Origin: JAMXLO01 sp963812075
GTDB lineage: Bacteria > Pseudomonadota > Alphaproteobacteria > Acetobacterales > Acetobacteraceae
Assembly: GCA_963812075.1 (NCBI GenBank)
Contig: CAWETN010000009.1
Span: 124,001 to 188,000 of the forward strand
Length of the DNA stretch: 64,000 bases
Reading direction: 5' to 3'
The position numbers and the translations under genes are program-made. Shown here piece by piece: positions 1 to 9,198 of this stretch. Under the pieces are notes generated by a model. It made no database searches. It saw nothing but the letters and a program-made list of their open reading frames with translations, and was not told the origin of the DNA. Each line of letters begins with the position of its first letter. Position 1 is the stretch's first letter.

Positions 1-99
1 CGAATGCCGGAAATCGAGGTCGAGCTCCCGTTGTCCGAGATCTATGCCGACGTGGCGCTGGAGGACCCGATCGAGGACGCAGCGGCCACCGCCGGTTGA
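1..99 (+). CDS. C-terminal end of an unidentified protein (partial)
   Basis: An open frame runs in from the left edge and stops with TGA at 97-99. It has about 30 readable codons, is acidic (repeated Glu/Asp), and has a Met codon at position 4 that could be either internal or a start. It ends 19 bases before the stop of the convergent rbfA gene. I cannot name a family from so short a tail, and it could be a non-coding open frame. Confidence 0.35.
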   Translation, partial: RMPEIEVELPLSEIYADVALEDPIEDAAATAG

Positions 100-118
100 G
101 GCGAACGGCAGCAGCCTC

Positions 119-499
119 TCATTCCAGGTCCCGCGCCACCTCCGGCTGATGCAGCAACCGGTCGATCTTCGACGCGTAATCCAGCGCGTGGTCCGGCTGG
201 AACGAAAGCGCCGGCATGAACTTCAGCGGCAGCGCCTGCGCCACCTGGCTGCGGATAAACGGCACGGCGCGCTTCAGCGCCGGCAGCAGCGCATCGATGT
301 CGGTGCGCCCCAGGCGCGCCACGAAGGCCACGGCATGCTTGAGGTCCGGCCCGATGCGCACCTCAGTCACCGTGATCTGCGCCTCGGCCAGTTCCGGGTC
401 CCGGAAGTCCCGCCGCTCGAACAGTCCGGCGAGCACGTGGCGGATCTCCTCCGCTATGCGGAGCTGACGCTGCGACGGACCGGCAACCGGCTTCCTCAA
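119..499 (-). CDS. rbfA: Ribosome-binding factor A
   Basis: RbfA is a KH-fold protein that binds the free 30S subunit and helps late 16S rRNA 5'-end maturation. The frame gives about 126 residues, a normal length for alphaproteobacterial RbfA. It starts RKPVAGPSQRQLR, continues with the AEEIRHVLAGL helix, and has the LKHAVAFV and FIRSQVAQAL strand/helix elements. The start is a TTG at 499-497 that overlaps the infB stop TGA (498-496), so translation is probably coupled. It is the last gene of the rimP-nusA-ylxR-infB-rbfA operon. The same frame stays open far upstream inside infB, but that part is an out-of-frame shadow. Confidence 0.93.
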   Translation of the reverse strand: MRKPVAGPSQRQLRIAEEIRHVLAGLFERRDFRDPELAEAQITVTEVRIGPDLKHAVAFVARLGRTDIDALLPALKRAVPFIRSQVAQALPLKFMPALSFQPDHALDYASKIDRLLHQPEVARDLE

Positions 500-3132
500 C
501 CCGGCACCATCTCCGTCTCGAAGCACTCGACGACGTCGCCTTCCTGCAGGTCGTGGAAGTTGGCGAACGACAGGCCGCATTCGTAGCCACGCGCCACCTC
601 GCGCACGTCGTCCTTGAAGCGCTTCAGCTGCGACAGCTCGCCGTTGTGGATCACCACGTTGTCGCGCAGCACGCGCACGCCGGCGCCGCGCTTGACCAGG
701 CCGTCGGTGACCATGCAGCCGGCCACCTTGCCCGTCCTGGTGATATTGAACACCTTGCGCACCTCGGCGTAGCCCAGGAAGCGCTCGCGGGCCTTCGGCG
801 CCACCTTGCCCTGCACCAGCTTCTCGATGTCGTCGGCGACCTCGTAGATGATCGAGTAGTAGCGGATGTCGACGCCGTCGCGCGTGGCCATGTCGCGCGC
901 CTGCGCGGTGGCGCGCACGTTGAACGCCAGCACATACGCGTCCGACGCCTTGGCGAGCTGGATGTCGCTCTCGGTGATCTGGCCCACCGCGGCGTGCAGC
1001 ACGCGGACCTTCACCTCTTCGTGCGCCAGCTTCAGCACGGTGGCCTGGATCGCCTCGGCGCTGCCCTGCACATCGGCCTTGATCAGCACCGCGACCTCCT
1101 TCTGCTCGCCGGCCTGGATGCGGGCGAGCATCTCGTCGAGCGTGCCGCGTGCGCCGGCCGTCACGCCTGCTGCCTTTTCGCGCAACTTGCGGGTACGGAA
1201 TTCGGCGATCTCGCGGGCGCGGCTTTCGTTCTCCACCACGACGAACGGCTCGCCGGCCGACGGCACGCCGGCCAGGCCAAGGATCTCCACCGGCGCCGAG
1301 GGTCCGGCCTCGGCGACCGAGCGAGCCTTGTCGTCCAGCATGGCGCGCACGCGGCCCCATTCGGCGCCGGCGACGATGATGTCGCCCTGCTTCAGCGTGC
1401 CCTTCTGCACAAGCACGGTGGCGACCGGCCCCCGGCCGCGGTCCAGCCGGCTCTCGATCACAGTGCCTTCCGCCGGACGGTCCGGATTGGCCTTCAGGTC
1501 GAGGATTTCCGCCTGCAGCGAGATCGCCTCGGTCAGCTTGTCGAGACCGAGCTTCTTCGTGGCGGACACCTCGACGTCCTGCGTCTCGCCGCCCATCTCC
1601 TCGACCACGATCTCGTAGCTGAGCAGTTCCTGGCGGACGCGGCCCGGATTAGCGTCCTCCTTGTCCATCTTGTTGATGGCGACGATCAGCGGCGCGCCGG
1701 CCGCCTTGGCGTGACGGATCGCCTCGATGGTCTGCGGCATCACGCCGTCATCCGCCGCCACGACCAGCACCACGATGTCGGTGACCGAGGCGCCGCGGGC
1801 ACGCATGGCGGTGAACGCCTCGTGGCCCGGCGTGTCGATGAAGGTGATCCTCGCTCCGTCCGGCATCTCCACCTGGTAGGCACCGATGTGCTGGGTGATT
1901 CCGCCGGCCTCGCCCGCCGCCACATCGGTGGCCCGCAGTGCGTCGAGCAGCGAGGTCTTGCCGTGATCGACATGGCCCATCACGGTCACCACCGGCGGGC
2001 GCGGCTGAAGCTCCGCGTCGCTGTCGACCCCGCCTTCCAGGCCCAGCTCCACGTCCGATTCCGAGACGCGGCGGGCGCGGTGGCCGAACTCCTGCACCAC
2101 CAACTCGGCGGTGTCGGCGTCCAGCGTCTGGGTGATCGTCGCCATGACGCCGAGTTTCATCAGCGCCTTGACCACTTCGCCGGCACGGGCGGCCATACGG
2201 TTGGCGAGTTCCTGTACGGTGATGTTGTCTGGCAGAATGACGTCGCGCACTACCTTCACCTGATCCGAGCGCAGCCGTTCCAGTTCCGCCTGGCGCCGCT
2301 CACGCTCGCGCTGGCGGCGCACGGAGGCAAGCGAGCGGACACGTTCGTCCTCACCCTCGATCGCCGCCTGCACGTCGATGCGGCCGGCCCGGCGGCCGGC
2401 GTCGGTGCCCTTCTTGGCCACGACCGGCTGCGGCTTGCGCGGCAGGACCAGACCGCCGGGCCGGCGGATCGGGCGGGCCTCTTCCTCTTCCTCGGCGCCG
2501 CGTGCGCGCAGCCGCAGTGTCTCGGTCGGCGTCGCCGGCGTCGCCGTGGGTGCGACGGTCGGACGCGCCCCTGCTTCGTCCGCGCCGCGTGCCGCCGGGG
2601 CAACACCCGTCGCAGCCGCGGTGGCCTCGGCCGCCTTGCGCGCCGCATCGTCGGCGGCCTGCTGCGCGGCTTCCTGCTCGGCACGGATGGCTTCCTCTTC
2701 CGCCGCCTTGCGTGCCTCTTCCTCGCGCCGGCGGGCCTCTTCGGCGGCCGACAGGATGGAGATCTTTTCCTGTTCGCGCTTCTCCGCCTCGCGCTTCGCG
2801 TCCTCTTTCTGTTGCTCGACCAGTGCCCGCTGGCGCGCGGCCTGTTCCGTCGCGGTCAGCGCGCGCGGCGCGGCAGGAGGCGCCTGGCGGCCCGACGGCG
2901 CACCGCCCCCGCGCCCGGTTGGCGCGGTGACGCCGGGTGCCGCGGTGGCAGCGCCTGGTGCCCCGACCGGGGCGCGCTTCTTGCGCACCTCGACCTGCAC
3001 GACCTTGGAGCGGCCATGGCTGAAGCTCTGCCGTACGGAGCCGGCATCGACCGTCCGGCCGAGCTCCAGGCGGGCCGCAGGCCGCAACGAGAGCCGGCCC
3101 TTGCCGGTATCCTGATCGTTCGTTTCGCTCAT
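496..3132 (-). CDS. infB: Translation initiation factor IF-2
   Basis: This GTPase positions fMet-tRNA on the 30S subunit and promotes subunit joining. The product is 878 residues. A long charged Ala/Glu/Arg-rich N-terminal region with coiled-coil character runs to about residue 280, followed by the IF2_N-type segment (about 285-350). The G domain follows, with GHVDHGKTS near residue 383, DTPGHEAF near 432 and NKMD near 484, then the beta-barrel domains II-IV. The ATG at 3132 overlaps the ylxR stop in an ATGA arrangement, and the 3' end overlaps the rbfA TTG start. The gene is intact, unlike its neighbour ylxR. Confidence 0.97.
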   Translation of the reverse strand: MSETNDQDTGKGRLSLRPAARLELGRTVDAGSVRQSFSHGRSKVVQVEVRKKRAPVGAPGAATAAPGVTAPTGRGGGAPSGRQAPPAAPRALTATEQAARQRALVEQQKEDAKREAEKREQEKISILSAAEEARRREEEARKAAEEEAIRAEQEAAQQAADDAARKAAEATAAATGVAPAARGADEAGARPTVAPTATPATPTETLRLRARGAEEEEEARPIRRPGGLVLPRKPQPVVAKKGTDAGRRAGRIDVQAAIEGEDERVRSLASVRRQRERERRQAELERLRSDQVKVVRDVILPDNITVQELANRMAARAGEVVKALMKLGVMATITQTLDADTAELVVQEFGHRARRVSESDVELGLEGGVDSDAELQPRPPVVTVMGHVDHGKTSLLDALRATDVAAGEAGGITQHIGAYQVEMPDGARITFIDTPGHEAFTAMRARGASVTDIVVLVVAADDGVMPQTIEAIRHAKAAGAPLIVAINKMDKEDANPGRVRQELLSYEIVVEEMGGETQDVEVSATKKLGLDKLTEAISLQAEILDLKANPDRPAEGTVIESRLDRGRGPVATVLVQKGTLKQGDIIVAGAEWGRVRAMLDDKARSVAEAGPSAPVEILGLAGVPSAGEPFVVVENESRAREIAEFRTRKLREKAAGVTAGARGTLDEMLARIQAGEQKEVAVLIKADVQGSAEAIQATVLKLAHEEVKVRVLHAAVGQITESDIQLAKASDAYVLAFNVRATAQARDMATRDGVDIRYYSIIYEVADDIEKLVQGKVAPKARERFLGYAEVRKVFNITRTGKVAGCMVTDGLVKRGAGVRVLRDNVVIHNGELSQLKRFKDDVREVARGYECGLSFANFHDLQEGDVVECFETEMVPG

Positions 3133-3817
3133 CGAGTTCCTGTTGGCCCCGTCCGCATCTGTCGTTCACCGGCGTCTCCGCCGCTCTTGCCGCCACCGGC
3201 GGTTCGCCGCAACCCCCGAAGTCGCTCCGCCTCGACGGCGAGGCGTTCGCCCAGCCGTCCCGACGCGATCGCGACATGCACCACATGGTCACGACCGAAC
3301 ATTCGGCCAAGCTCCGCTGCCGGAAGCGGATCGAGAACAATCACTCCATCCCCGGCGCCCGACAGGAACCGCGCACGCTCCGCGACGCTGCCGTCCGACG
3401 CCTGCAGGATCAGCCTTCCTCGACCGGTCCGCAGCCACTCCCGCGCCTTGTCGAACCCCGCGACGGCCTGGCCCGCGCGCCTGGCGAGACCCAGCAGTTC
3501 GCCGATCCGCCGAACCAGAGCCGTCTCGAGCACGGCGGGAAGATCGGGGGTACGATGACAGGGCCACGTGCGGCCCTGGCGAAGGCACGCCCCAGTCCTC
3601 CCTGGGCGCGGGCGGTTTCTAACACATCCCCACACGCGCTCAACCAGATTCCCCGTCCGGGCAGGGTTGCTGTCAGATCAGGCACCATCGTCCGGTCCGG
3701 CCCGACGACGAATCGGATCAGCCGTTCCTTCGGCAGCCGCTCGCGCGTGACGATGCAGCGGCGGAGCGGACCCGTCTCCGGTTCGTCGTCCGCCGTGTCG
3801 ACCGCCGCGTCAGTCGT
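3129..3817 (-). CDS. ylxR: YlxR-L7Ae fusion RNA-binding protein (DUF448), frameshifted
   Basis: The first half reads LRRCIVTRERLPKERLIRFVVG followed by VPDLTATLPGRGIWL, the DUF448/YlxR fold. The second half (LGLARRAGQAVAGFDKARE...) is an L7Ae-like RNA-binding domain; this fusion is normal in Alphaproteobacteria. The halves lie in different frames, and one extra C in the sense-strand C5 run (G5 at 3546-3550 on the plus strand) joins them as VPPDLP and gives about 229 residues. No ATG, GTG or TTG fits the N-terminus. The best start is an ACG at 3817-3815, six bases after a perfect AGGAGG (3829-3824), inside the end of nusA. The TGA stop overlaps the infB ATG. The role is probably rRNA/tRNA processing or RNase P-associated, by family. 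Confidence 0.82.
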
Positions 3818-5342
3818 TGTGCGCCTCCTGTGCGGCCGGCGCCTCTTCGGTGAACCAGTGCGCGCGCGCCGCCATGATCACCTCGTTGGCAGTCGCCTCG
3901 TCCATGTTGTCGGCGCCGACAATCTCGATCAGCTCGTCCGACGCCAGGTCGGCGAGGTCGTCCAGCGTCTTCACGTCCTTCTCGCCCAGCGCCACCAGCA
4001 TCGCCGGCGTCAGCACCTCGATCGCCGCCACGTCGTCGGTGACGCCCAATTCGACGCGCTTCTCGGTCAGCTCGGTGTCGCGCTGCGCAAGGAAGGCCTG
4101 CCCGCGGCGGATCAACTCGGCAGCGATCGATTCGTCGAAGCCCTCGATCGCGGCGACCTCCTCCTCCGGCGTGAAGGCCAGCTCTTCGACGCTGGTAAAG
4201 CCCTCGGTGACCAGCAGGCCGGCGATCACGTCGTCCACGTCCAGCGCCTCGACGAACAGGCCCGACCGGCGGCGGAATTCTTCCTGGCGCCGCTCGCTCT
4301 CCTCTTGCTCGGTCAGGATGTCGATGTCCCAGCGGGTGAGCTGACTCGCCAGCCGCACGTTCTGGCCGCGCCGGCCGATGGCGAGCGACAGCTGCTCATC
4401 CGGCACCACGACCTCGACGCGGCCGGCCTCCTCGTCCATCACCACTTTGGTCACCTCGGCCGGCGCCAGCGCGTTCACCACGAAGGTGGCGGACTGCGGC
4501 GACCACGGGATGATGTCGATCTTCTCGCCCTGCAATTCCTGCACCACCGCCTGCACCCGCGAGCCGCGCATGCCGACGCAGGCGCCGACCGGGTCGATCG
4601 AAGAATCGCGGCTGATCACCGCCATCTTGGCGCGGCTGCCGGGATCGCGCGCCACCGCCTTGATCTCGATGATGCCGTCGTAGATCTCCGGCACCTCCTG
4701 CGCGAACAGCTTGGCCAGGAACCCCGGATGCGTGCGCGACAGGAAGATCTGCGGCCCGCGCGGCTCGTCGCGCACGTCGTAGATGTAGGCGCGCACGCGG
4801 TCGCCGTTGCGGAAGCTCTCGCGCGGGATCAGCTCGTCGCGCCGCAGCAGCGCCTCGGCGCGGCCCAGTTCGACCATCAGGTTGCCGTACTCGGTGCGCT
4901 TCACCACGCCGTTGATGATCTCGCCGACGCGGTCCTTGAACTCCTCGTACTGCTTCTTGCGCTCGTATTCGCGCACCCGCTGCACGATGACCTGTTTGGC
5001 GGTCTGCGCCGGGATGCGGCCGAAGTCGATCGGCGGCAGCGGATCGACCAGGAACTCGCCGACGTTGATGTCCGGCTTGAATTTGCGGGCGATGTTGACC
5101 GGGATCTGCGTCTCCTCGTTCTCCACCGTCTCCACTGCCTCGGTCCAGCGCGACAGGCGCACGTCGCCGGTCCTGCGGTCGATGGTGGCGCGGATGTCCT
5201 TCTCGTGCCCGTACTTGGCGCGGCCGGCCTTCTGGATGGCCTGCTCCATCGCCTCCAGCACCTCGTCGCGGTCGATGTTCTTCTCGCGCGCGACGGAGTC
5301 GGCGACCAGCAGCAGTTCGGGGCGGGCGATCGAGGTGTCCAT
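3810..5342 (-). CDS. nusA: Transcription termination/antitermination protein NusA
   Basis: NusA binds RNA polymerase and nascent RNA and modulates pausing, termination and antitermination. The product is 510 residues. An N-terminal polymerase-binding domain (1-130) begins MDTSIARPELLLVADSVA. S1 and two KH domains follow, with the KH signature DPVGACVGMRGSRVQ near residue 255 and IGRRGQNVRLAS near 330. The acidic C-terminal repeats have helix-hairpin-helix character. The gene is intact, lies 16 bases after rimP, and its 3' end contains the Shine-Dalgarno sequence and probable start codon of ylxR. Confidence 0.97.
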   Translation of the reverse strand: MDTSIARPELLLVADSVAREKNIDRDEVLEAMEQAIQKAGRAKYGHEKDIRATIDRRTGDVRLSRWTEAVETVENEETQIPVNIARKFKPDINVGEFLVDPLPPIDFGRIPAQTAKQVIVQRVREYERKKQYEEFKDRVGEIINGVVKRTEYGNLMVELGRAEALLRRDELIPRESFRNGDRVRAYIYDVRDEPRGPQIFLSRTHPGFLAKLFAQEVPEIYDGIIEIKAVARDPGSRAKMAVISRDSSIDPVGACVGMRGSRVQAVVQELQGEKIDIIPWSPQSATFVVNALAPAEVTKVVMDEEAGRVEVVVPDEQLSLAIGRRGQNVRLASQLTRWDIDILTEQEESERRQEEFRRRSGLFVEALDVDDVIAGLLVTEGFTSVEELAFTPEEEVAAIEGFDESIAAELIRRGQAFLAQRDTELTEKRVELGVTDDVAAIEVLTPAMLVALGEKDVKTLDDLADLASDELIEIVGADNMDEATANEVIMAARAHWFTEEAPAAQEAHND

Positions 5343-5358
5343 TGCTTGGCCTCTGGTT

Positions 5359-5880
5359 CTAGTTGGTCGGAGGTGGGGTGGCGGTGGCGGCGATCAGGGC
5401 GTCGGTCAGCACCAGTTTGGCACGACGGATGGCGGTCAGGGGAAGCGTCACTTCGCTGCCGTCCTCGAGCCGGAGCCGTGCGCCGGCGTCATCGGCGCCC
5501 AGCGCGACCCCGGCGAAGCGTCGGCGGCCGCGGACCGGGACGGCGGTCTCGGCGCGCGCGAGGTGGCCGGCGAAGCGGTTCCAGTCCTTGGCGCGGGTCA
5601 GCGGGCGGTCGATGCCGGCGGAGCTGACCTCCAGCGACCAGGCGCCGGGGATCGGGTCTTCCACGTCCAGCACGGCGCCGAGCTGGCGGCTGATCGCCTC
5701 GCAGTCGGCAACGGTGATCTGGCTGCCGTCGGCGCGGTCGGCCATCACCTGCACGGTGGGCCGGTCGCGGCCGAGTACGACGACGCGCACGAGTTCGTAG
5801 CCCATGGCGTCCAGGGAGGGCGAGACGATGGCGGCCAGCCGGTCTTCGAGGCTGGTATGGGTCGGTCCGGGTGCGTCCAA
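5359..5880 (-). CDS. rimP: Ribosome maturation factor RimP
   Basis: RimP assists 30S assembly. The 173-residue product has the expected N-terminal alpha/beta domain (MGYELVRVVVLGRDRPTVQV, then ADCEAISRQLGAVLDVEDPI and LEVSSAGIDRPL) and a C-terminal SH3-like barrel (GVALGADDAGARLRLEDGS). The only start giving the complete family N-terminus is a TTG at 5880. It has no recognisable Shine-Dalgarno sequence and sits three bases after a T7 tract that ends an intrinsic-terminator hairpin. It is the first gene of the translation operon. Confidence 0.92.
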   Translation of the reverse strand: MDAPGPTHTSLEDRLAAIVSPSLDAMGYELVRVVVLGRDRPTVQVMADRADGSQITVADCEAISRQLGAVLDVEDPIPGAWSLEVSSAGIDRPLTRAKDWNRFAGHLARAETAVPVRGRRRFAGVALGADDAGARLRLEDGSEVTLPLTAIRRAKLVLTDALIAATATPPPTN

Positions 5881-5883
5881 AAC

Positions 5884-5929
5884 AAAAAAAGGCGGCCGGT
5901 TAGGGCCACCCTCCGTAGCTCTGCGGAAG
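5884..5929 (-). promoter_or_regulatory. rimP leader: tandem hairpins ending in an intrinsic terminator/attenuator
   Basis: In the rimP sense direction a stem CTTCCG/CGGAGG (plus-strand 5910-5929, 8-base loop, one G-T pair) comes first. A second stem GGTGGCC/GGCCGCC follows (5904-5910 with 5891-5897, loop of 6, one G-T pair) and then TTTTTTT at 5890-5884. The second hairpin with its T tract is a textbook Rho-independent terminator. The two stems abut at 5910, so they may compete. The T run ends three bases before the rimP TTG, so termination here would switch off the whole operon. Attenuation is inference; the hairpins and T tract are directly visible. Confidence 0.6.
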
Positions 5930-6518
5930 ATTGAGTTGGGGGAGAGATAGAGGAGGGCGGGGGGGTTTGCAAGGCTGGCGCGGTTGCCAGCAGGGCCGCG
6001 CGTTCATGTTGACGGACTGCTGACTTGGCTGCTGTGAAGCCTTGTTCGGCTCGGCGGGATGTCGTGTGTCCGATCGTTGCCCGCCTTGTCGTTGTGCAAA
6101 CCGACATCGGCGATCCGTTGCCGACGCGACGATTGGGCGGCACGAAACCTCGCGCACGGGACGATCACACAATTCAACGTTGTGTCCAGTGCATTCTCAA
6201 TACTTGAATGCGCTAGAAACGAACGTGGCGCCGCAGTGATCGCAATGTGCGGGTAGGCCGACCATGGCCTGCTAGATTACACGATTACGGCGTCGAACGG
6301 TAACTGGCGGGTATCAGGGCGGAATCGCCATGCGGCGCGCGTCACCGGGCGCAGCAAAACAGAGGACTCGGCGGTGAATAGCTGACGTTCGCCGTGGCTA
6401 GCGACGCGGTGGCGGCATCTCCGCCCACGCCGCGTGAAACAGCCCCGGCGGCATCGCCGGCTATAGGCTTGCATTGCCTTCGGACTGTTACATGTAACCG
6501 AAATTGGAGACCCGCCGG
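5930..6518. other. Long intergenic region without a supported gene
   Basis: About 590 bases between the rimP leader and the toxin-antitoxin pair. The short frames here have no recognisable protein sequence and no convincing ribosome binding site. Base composition is more mixed and AT-richer than the surroundings, especially around 6160-6230. One small inverted repeat (ACACAA/TTGTGT, about 6166-6184) is visible. The region should hold the promoter of the rimP operon and that of the mazEF-type pair, but I see no clear -35/-10 pair. Confidence 0.4.
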
Positions 6519-6732
6519 ATGGCAAGATCATCCCAACCAACGAAGTCTCGCGACAAGGTTCGGGCTGCGGCCCATCCGGCTCTGGGTGCCGGACGTGAAC
6601 GCCCCGGCTTTCGTGGCAGAGGCACGCCGGCAGTCGCTCGCTGTCGCCGGCAGCGCTCAGGCACAGGAGGACCAGGCGTTCGTCGATGCGATCTCCGACT
6701 GGGAGTGCCTGCCCGAGTGCAAGGGACCGTGA
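6519..6732 (+). pseudogene. MazE-family antitoxin (DUF3018-like), internally deleted and frameshifted
   Basis: The start ATG follows TTGGAGA by 8 bases and encodes MARSSQPTKSRDKVR, the typical beginning of this antitoxin family. The rest of the family signature (GLRPIRLWVPDVNAPAFVAE, then RRQSLAVAGS and EDQAFVDAISDW) is present but in another frame, joining at about 6560-6570. Intact relatives have about ten more residues at this point (an arginine-rich helix after RDKVR). The break therefore looks like a small deletion of a length not divisible by three, not a one-base error. The stop TGA at 6730-6732 overlaps the toxin GTG start. Confidence 0.7.
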
Positions 6733-7056
6733 AGCGCGGCGAGGTCTGGACAGTCGCCGGCGGCCCTGAATACGCCGGCAAGCCGCGGCCGGCGGTGATC
6801 TTCCAGGACGACCGGTTCGACCGGACGACTTCCGTAACGATCTGCACCTTCACGACTGATACGACCGATGCCCCGCTCTTTCGGCTCCCCGTCCAGCCGA
6901 GCGAAGGCAACGGCCTGCGCGGGGCATGCCGGCTCATGGTCAACAAGCTCGTGACAGTCCCAAGGAGGAAGCTCGGTGCTCGCCTTGGCCAATTGGCGCC
7001 CGAGGACTTGATGCGGCTGAACCGCGCTGTCGTCGTTCCTGGGGATCGGCAGCTGA
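6729..7056 (+). CDS. MazF/PemK-family endoribonuclease toxin (C-terminal frame break)
   Basis: The product begins VKRGEVWTVAGGPEYAGKPRPAVIFQDD, the PemK/MazF barrel start with the conserved GEVW and RPAVI strands. VNKLVTVPR and EDLMRLNRAVVV follow. MazF proteins cleave mRNA and are neutralised by the upstream antitoxin. The GTG start at 6729 overlaps the antitoxin stop (GTGA), a normal translational coupling. Near 7031-7038 the frame slips. Reading one base later gives the expected FLGIGS ending and a TGA at 7054-7056 (about 108 residues). As written, the frame instead runs on to 7244 as antisense of the next gene. Confidence 0.75.
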
Positions 7057-7111
7057 GTGGCATCCGACCCATGGCGCAGCCGAACAGGCCCGCCCATCCG
7101 TTGGCGCCGGC

Positions 7112-9141
7112 CTACTCCAGCGACACGTCATGGCGCGGACGGCCCCAGTCGGCGGCTGCCTCGGCGCAGCGCTCGACGTCCTCCTCGAGCATCAGTCGCT
7201 CCGCCACCAGCTCCTTCGCGGCCGCCACGACCGCAGCCGCGTAGGCCGCCTTGTCGGGATAGCGCTCCAGGATCGAAGCCCGCGGATCGCCGGTGATCGC
7301 GCGTTCCTGCGGCGAACTCGGGGAAGGGGATGTAGCTGCCTTCGAACCGCAGCTGCGCGCCGTGCCCGTGGCCGCGGGCACGCGGGTTCCACCCGGTGTA
7401 GGTGCCGAGGGGTGCGGCGACCATCGGCGCGCGCACGCCGGGCACGTCATTGCCGTCGCGGTCCACCGCGGGAACCAGCACGGTGTAGCGCTTGCCCGGC
7501 GCGTCGGGCGCATTGCCGCCGGGCACCGGCTGCGGCGGCTCGCGCAGGATCCCGCGCTCCACGTCCGCGCCGAAGTCCAGCAGCGGCAGCACGTTCGGCG
7601 AGCGCGGAGTGGCGACGCCGGGGATCGCGGGGAACTGCCGGCGCCATTCCTCGATGCCGACCAGCGTGCCGTCGGCGCGCATCGGGATGCGGCTCGCCGG
7701 CGGCGGCGTGCCGTGCGTCGCCCAGGCATCCATGGCGTCGAGGTTGGCGCGGAAGAACATCGAGGTGGACACGACGTTGGAGAAGTTCTGCCCGTGCCCG
7801 CGCGACGGCGCATGCGGCAGCGGATTGGCGAAGTGCTGCGAGCTCGACCAGCAGTACACGCGCACGCCGTCGGGCTGCTTCAGGTCGTTGCCCTCGGTGT
7901 CGGTGTGCGCCAGCGAGCCACGGCGGACCCAGTATTCCGTCGAGGTCTGGGTATGGAACACCAGCGGGTCGGACTCCGGCCGCTTCAGGATCGCGTCCTG
8001 TTTGCCCGTCAGGTGGTCGGTGGACCACGCATAGGAGAACGGGAAGCTGTCGGCGATGTTGAAATGGTCCTCGTACCTGCTGCCCGCCCGAGACGATCGG
8101 GCTGGCGAAGCGGTGGTTCAGCCACTTGCGCCCGGCGCCGGCGACATGCGGCAGCACGCCGTCGAACACACGGCGCCCGGCCGCGTCCGCGTTGAACCCG
8201 CGGTAGACGAAGTCCCGCAGGCAGCGACCGGTCTGCGAGCGGCCCCAGGCATACGCCTTCTCCACGCCGCGCAGCGGGTTCGCGGCGGTGTCGTCGTATT
8301 TCAGAAAGCTGATGAAGTCGCGCACCGCGACGTGGCCCAGGCCATGCACCAGCGGGTCCTTCGCCGTATAGACAAGCTCGTAGATCCAGCCGGGCTGGAA
8401 GCCGGCGGGCAGCAAGATGTGGCGGTCGGACGGAACCACCGCGTGCTCCAGCGACTGCGTCTCGCCGCCGCTGCCCGCCTCGACGCAGGCGAAGCGCCAC
8501 TGTTCGGGCGGGATCACCTGTGGCGTGTCGTACGGATAGCGCCGCCGCGTCAGGGCCGCGTCGCGGTTGTCGAGCGAGACGGCGGCATAGGAGTGCGCCG
8601 CGATCCGCCCGCTGAGCGGGAAGCAGGTGATGCCCGGCACATCCGCAATATACTCGACCCGGATGCGCCCGGTGATCGGACGGCCGTCGTCGGTGGCGAT
8701 CGGCACGTCCAGCACCATGCGATCGTCGCCGGGCAGCATGTCGCCCTCCCAGGGGAGCCATGCCACCGCATAGCCACGGCGCATGAAGAAGCCGTTGCCG
8801 GCGTGCGCCAGGGTGATCGGCGCGTTGCTGTGCGGTGCGTCGTTGAAGAATTGCAGCGCGCGCTTATGGCCGCGGTTGCCGTAGTCGTAGAACACGCGGC
8901 GATTGCCGCGCTGTATCTCGCGCGGCTGCAGGATCATGAAGTCGGCCACGAAGCGCACCAGGCCGGCTTCGTCCACCGGCGCGCGGTCCAGATCGACGAT
9001 GTCGGCCTGCGCCGCGGCGCGCGGATCCACGGCGAAGTGCGCCCGTCCCGACAGCCGCTCGTAGGCGCCGACCTCGCCGAAGGCGTGGCCGCCGGCGAAC
9101 GGGATGCGCTCGATGATGCGTAGTTCGATGCGATTGGTCAT
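7112..9141 (-). CDS. Alpha/beta hydrolase domain protein (Abhydrolase_10 type), two frame breaks
   Basis: A large hydrolase of about 675 residues once rejoined, matching the usual size of the Abhydrolase_10 group of uncharacterised esterase-like proteins. It starts MTNRIELRIIERIPFAGG and carries the family nucleophile segment AYAWGRSQTGRCLRDFVYRGFN. It ends with PRASILERYPDKAAYAAAVV. The frame breaks at about 8076 (one extra base in CC, restoring QQYEDHFNIADSF) and at about 7320-7323 (one extra base in G4, restoring SYIPFPSSPQERAITGD). No signal peptide is evident. The substrate cannot be told from sequence. Confidence 0.8.
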
Positions 9142-9198
9142 GGCCGGACTGTGCGGTCGGGCGATGCCGGCGGCAAGCGTCGCGTCAGCGGCGCCGGG

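Noticed and set aside
553..3558. A 1,001-codon open frame antisense to infB
   Set aside because: It lies entirely opposite infB and ylxR and is His/Arg/Leu-biased with no recognisable domain. It is the usual antisense shadow of a GC-rich gene.
3276..5627. A long plus-strand open frame opposite nusA
   Set aside because: It has the same antisense composition (repeated His-Arg-Leu) and no ribosome binding site. nusA on the other strand is a clear full-length gene.
6025..6256. Small plus-strand frames in the rimP-mazE gap
   Set aside because: No ribosome binding site and no conserved-looking sequence. Three overlapping frames of similar length argue against coding.
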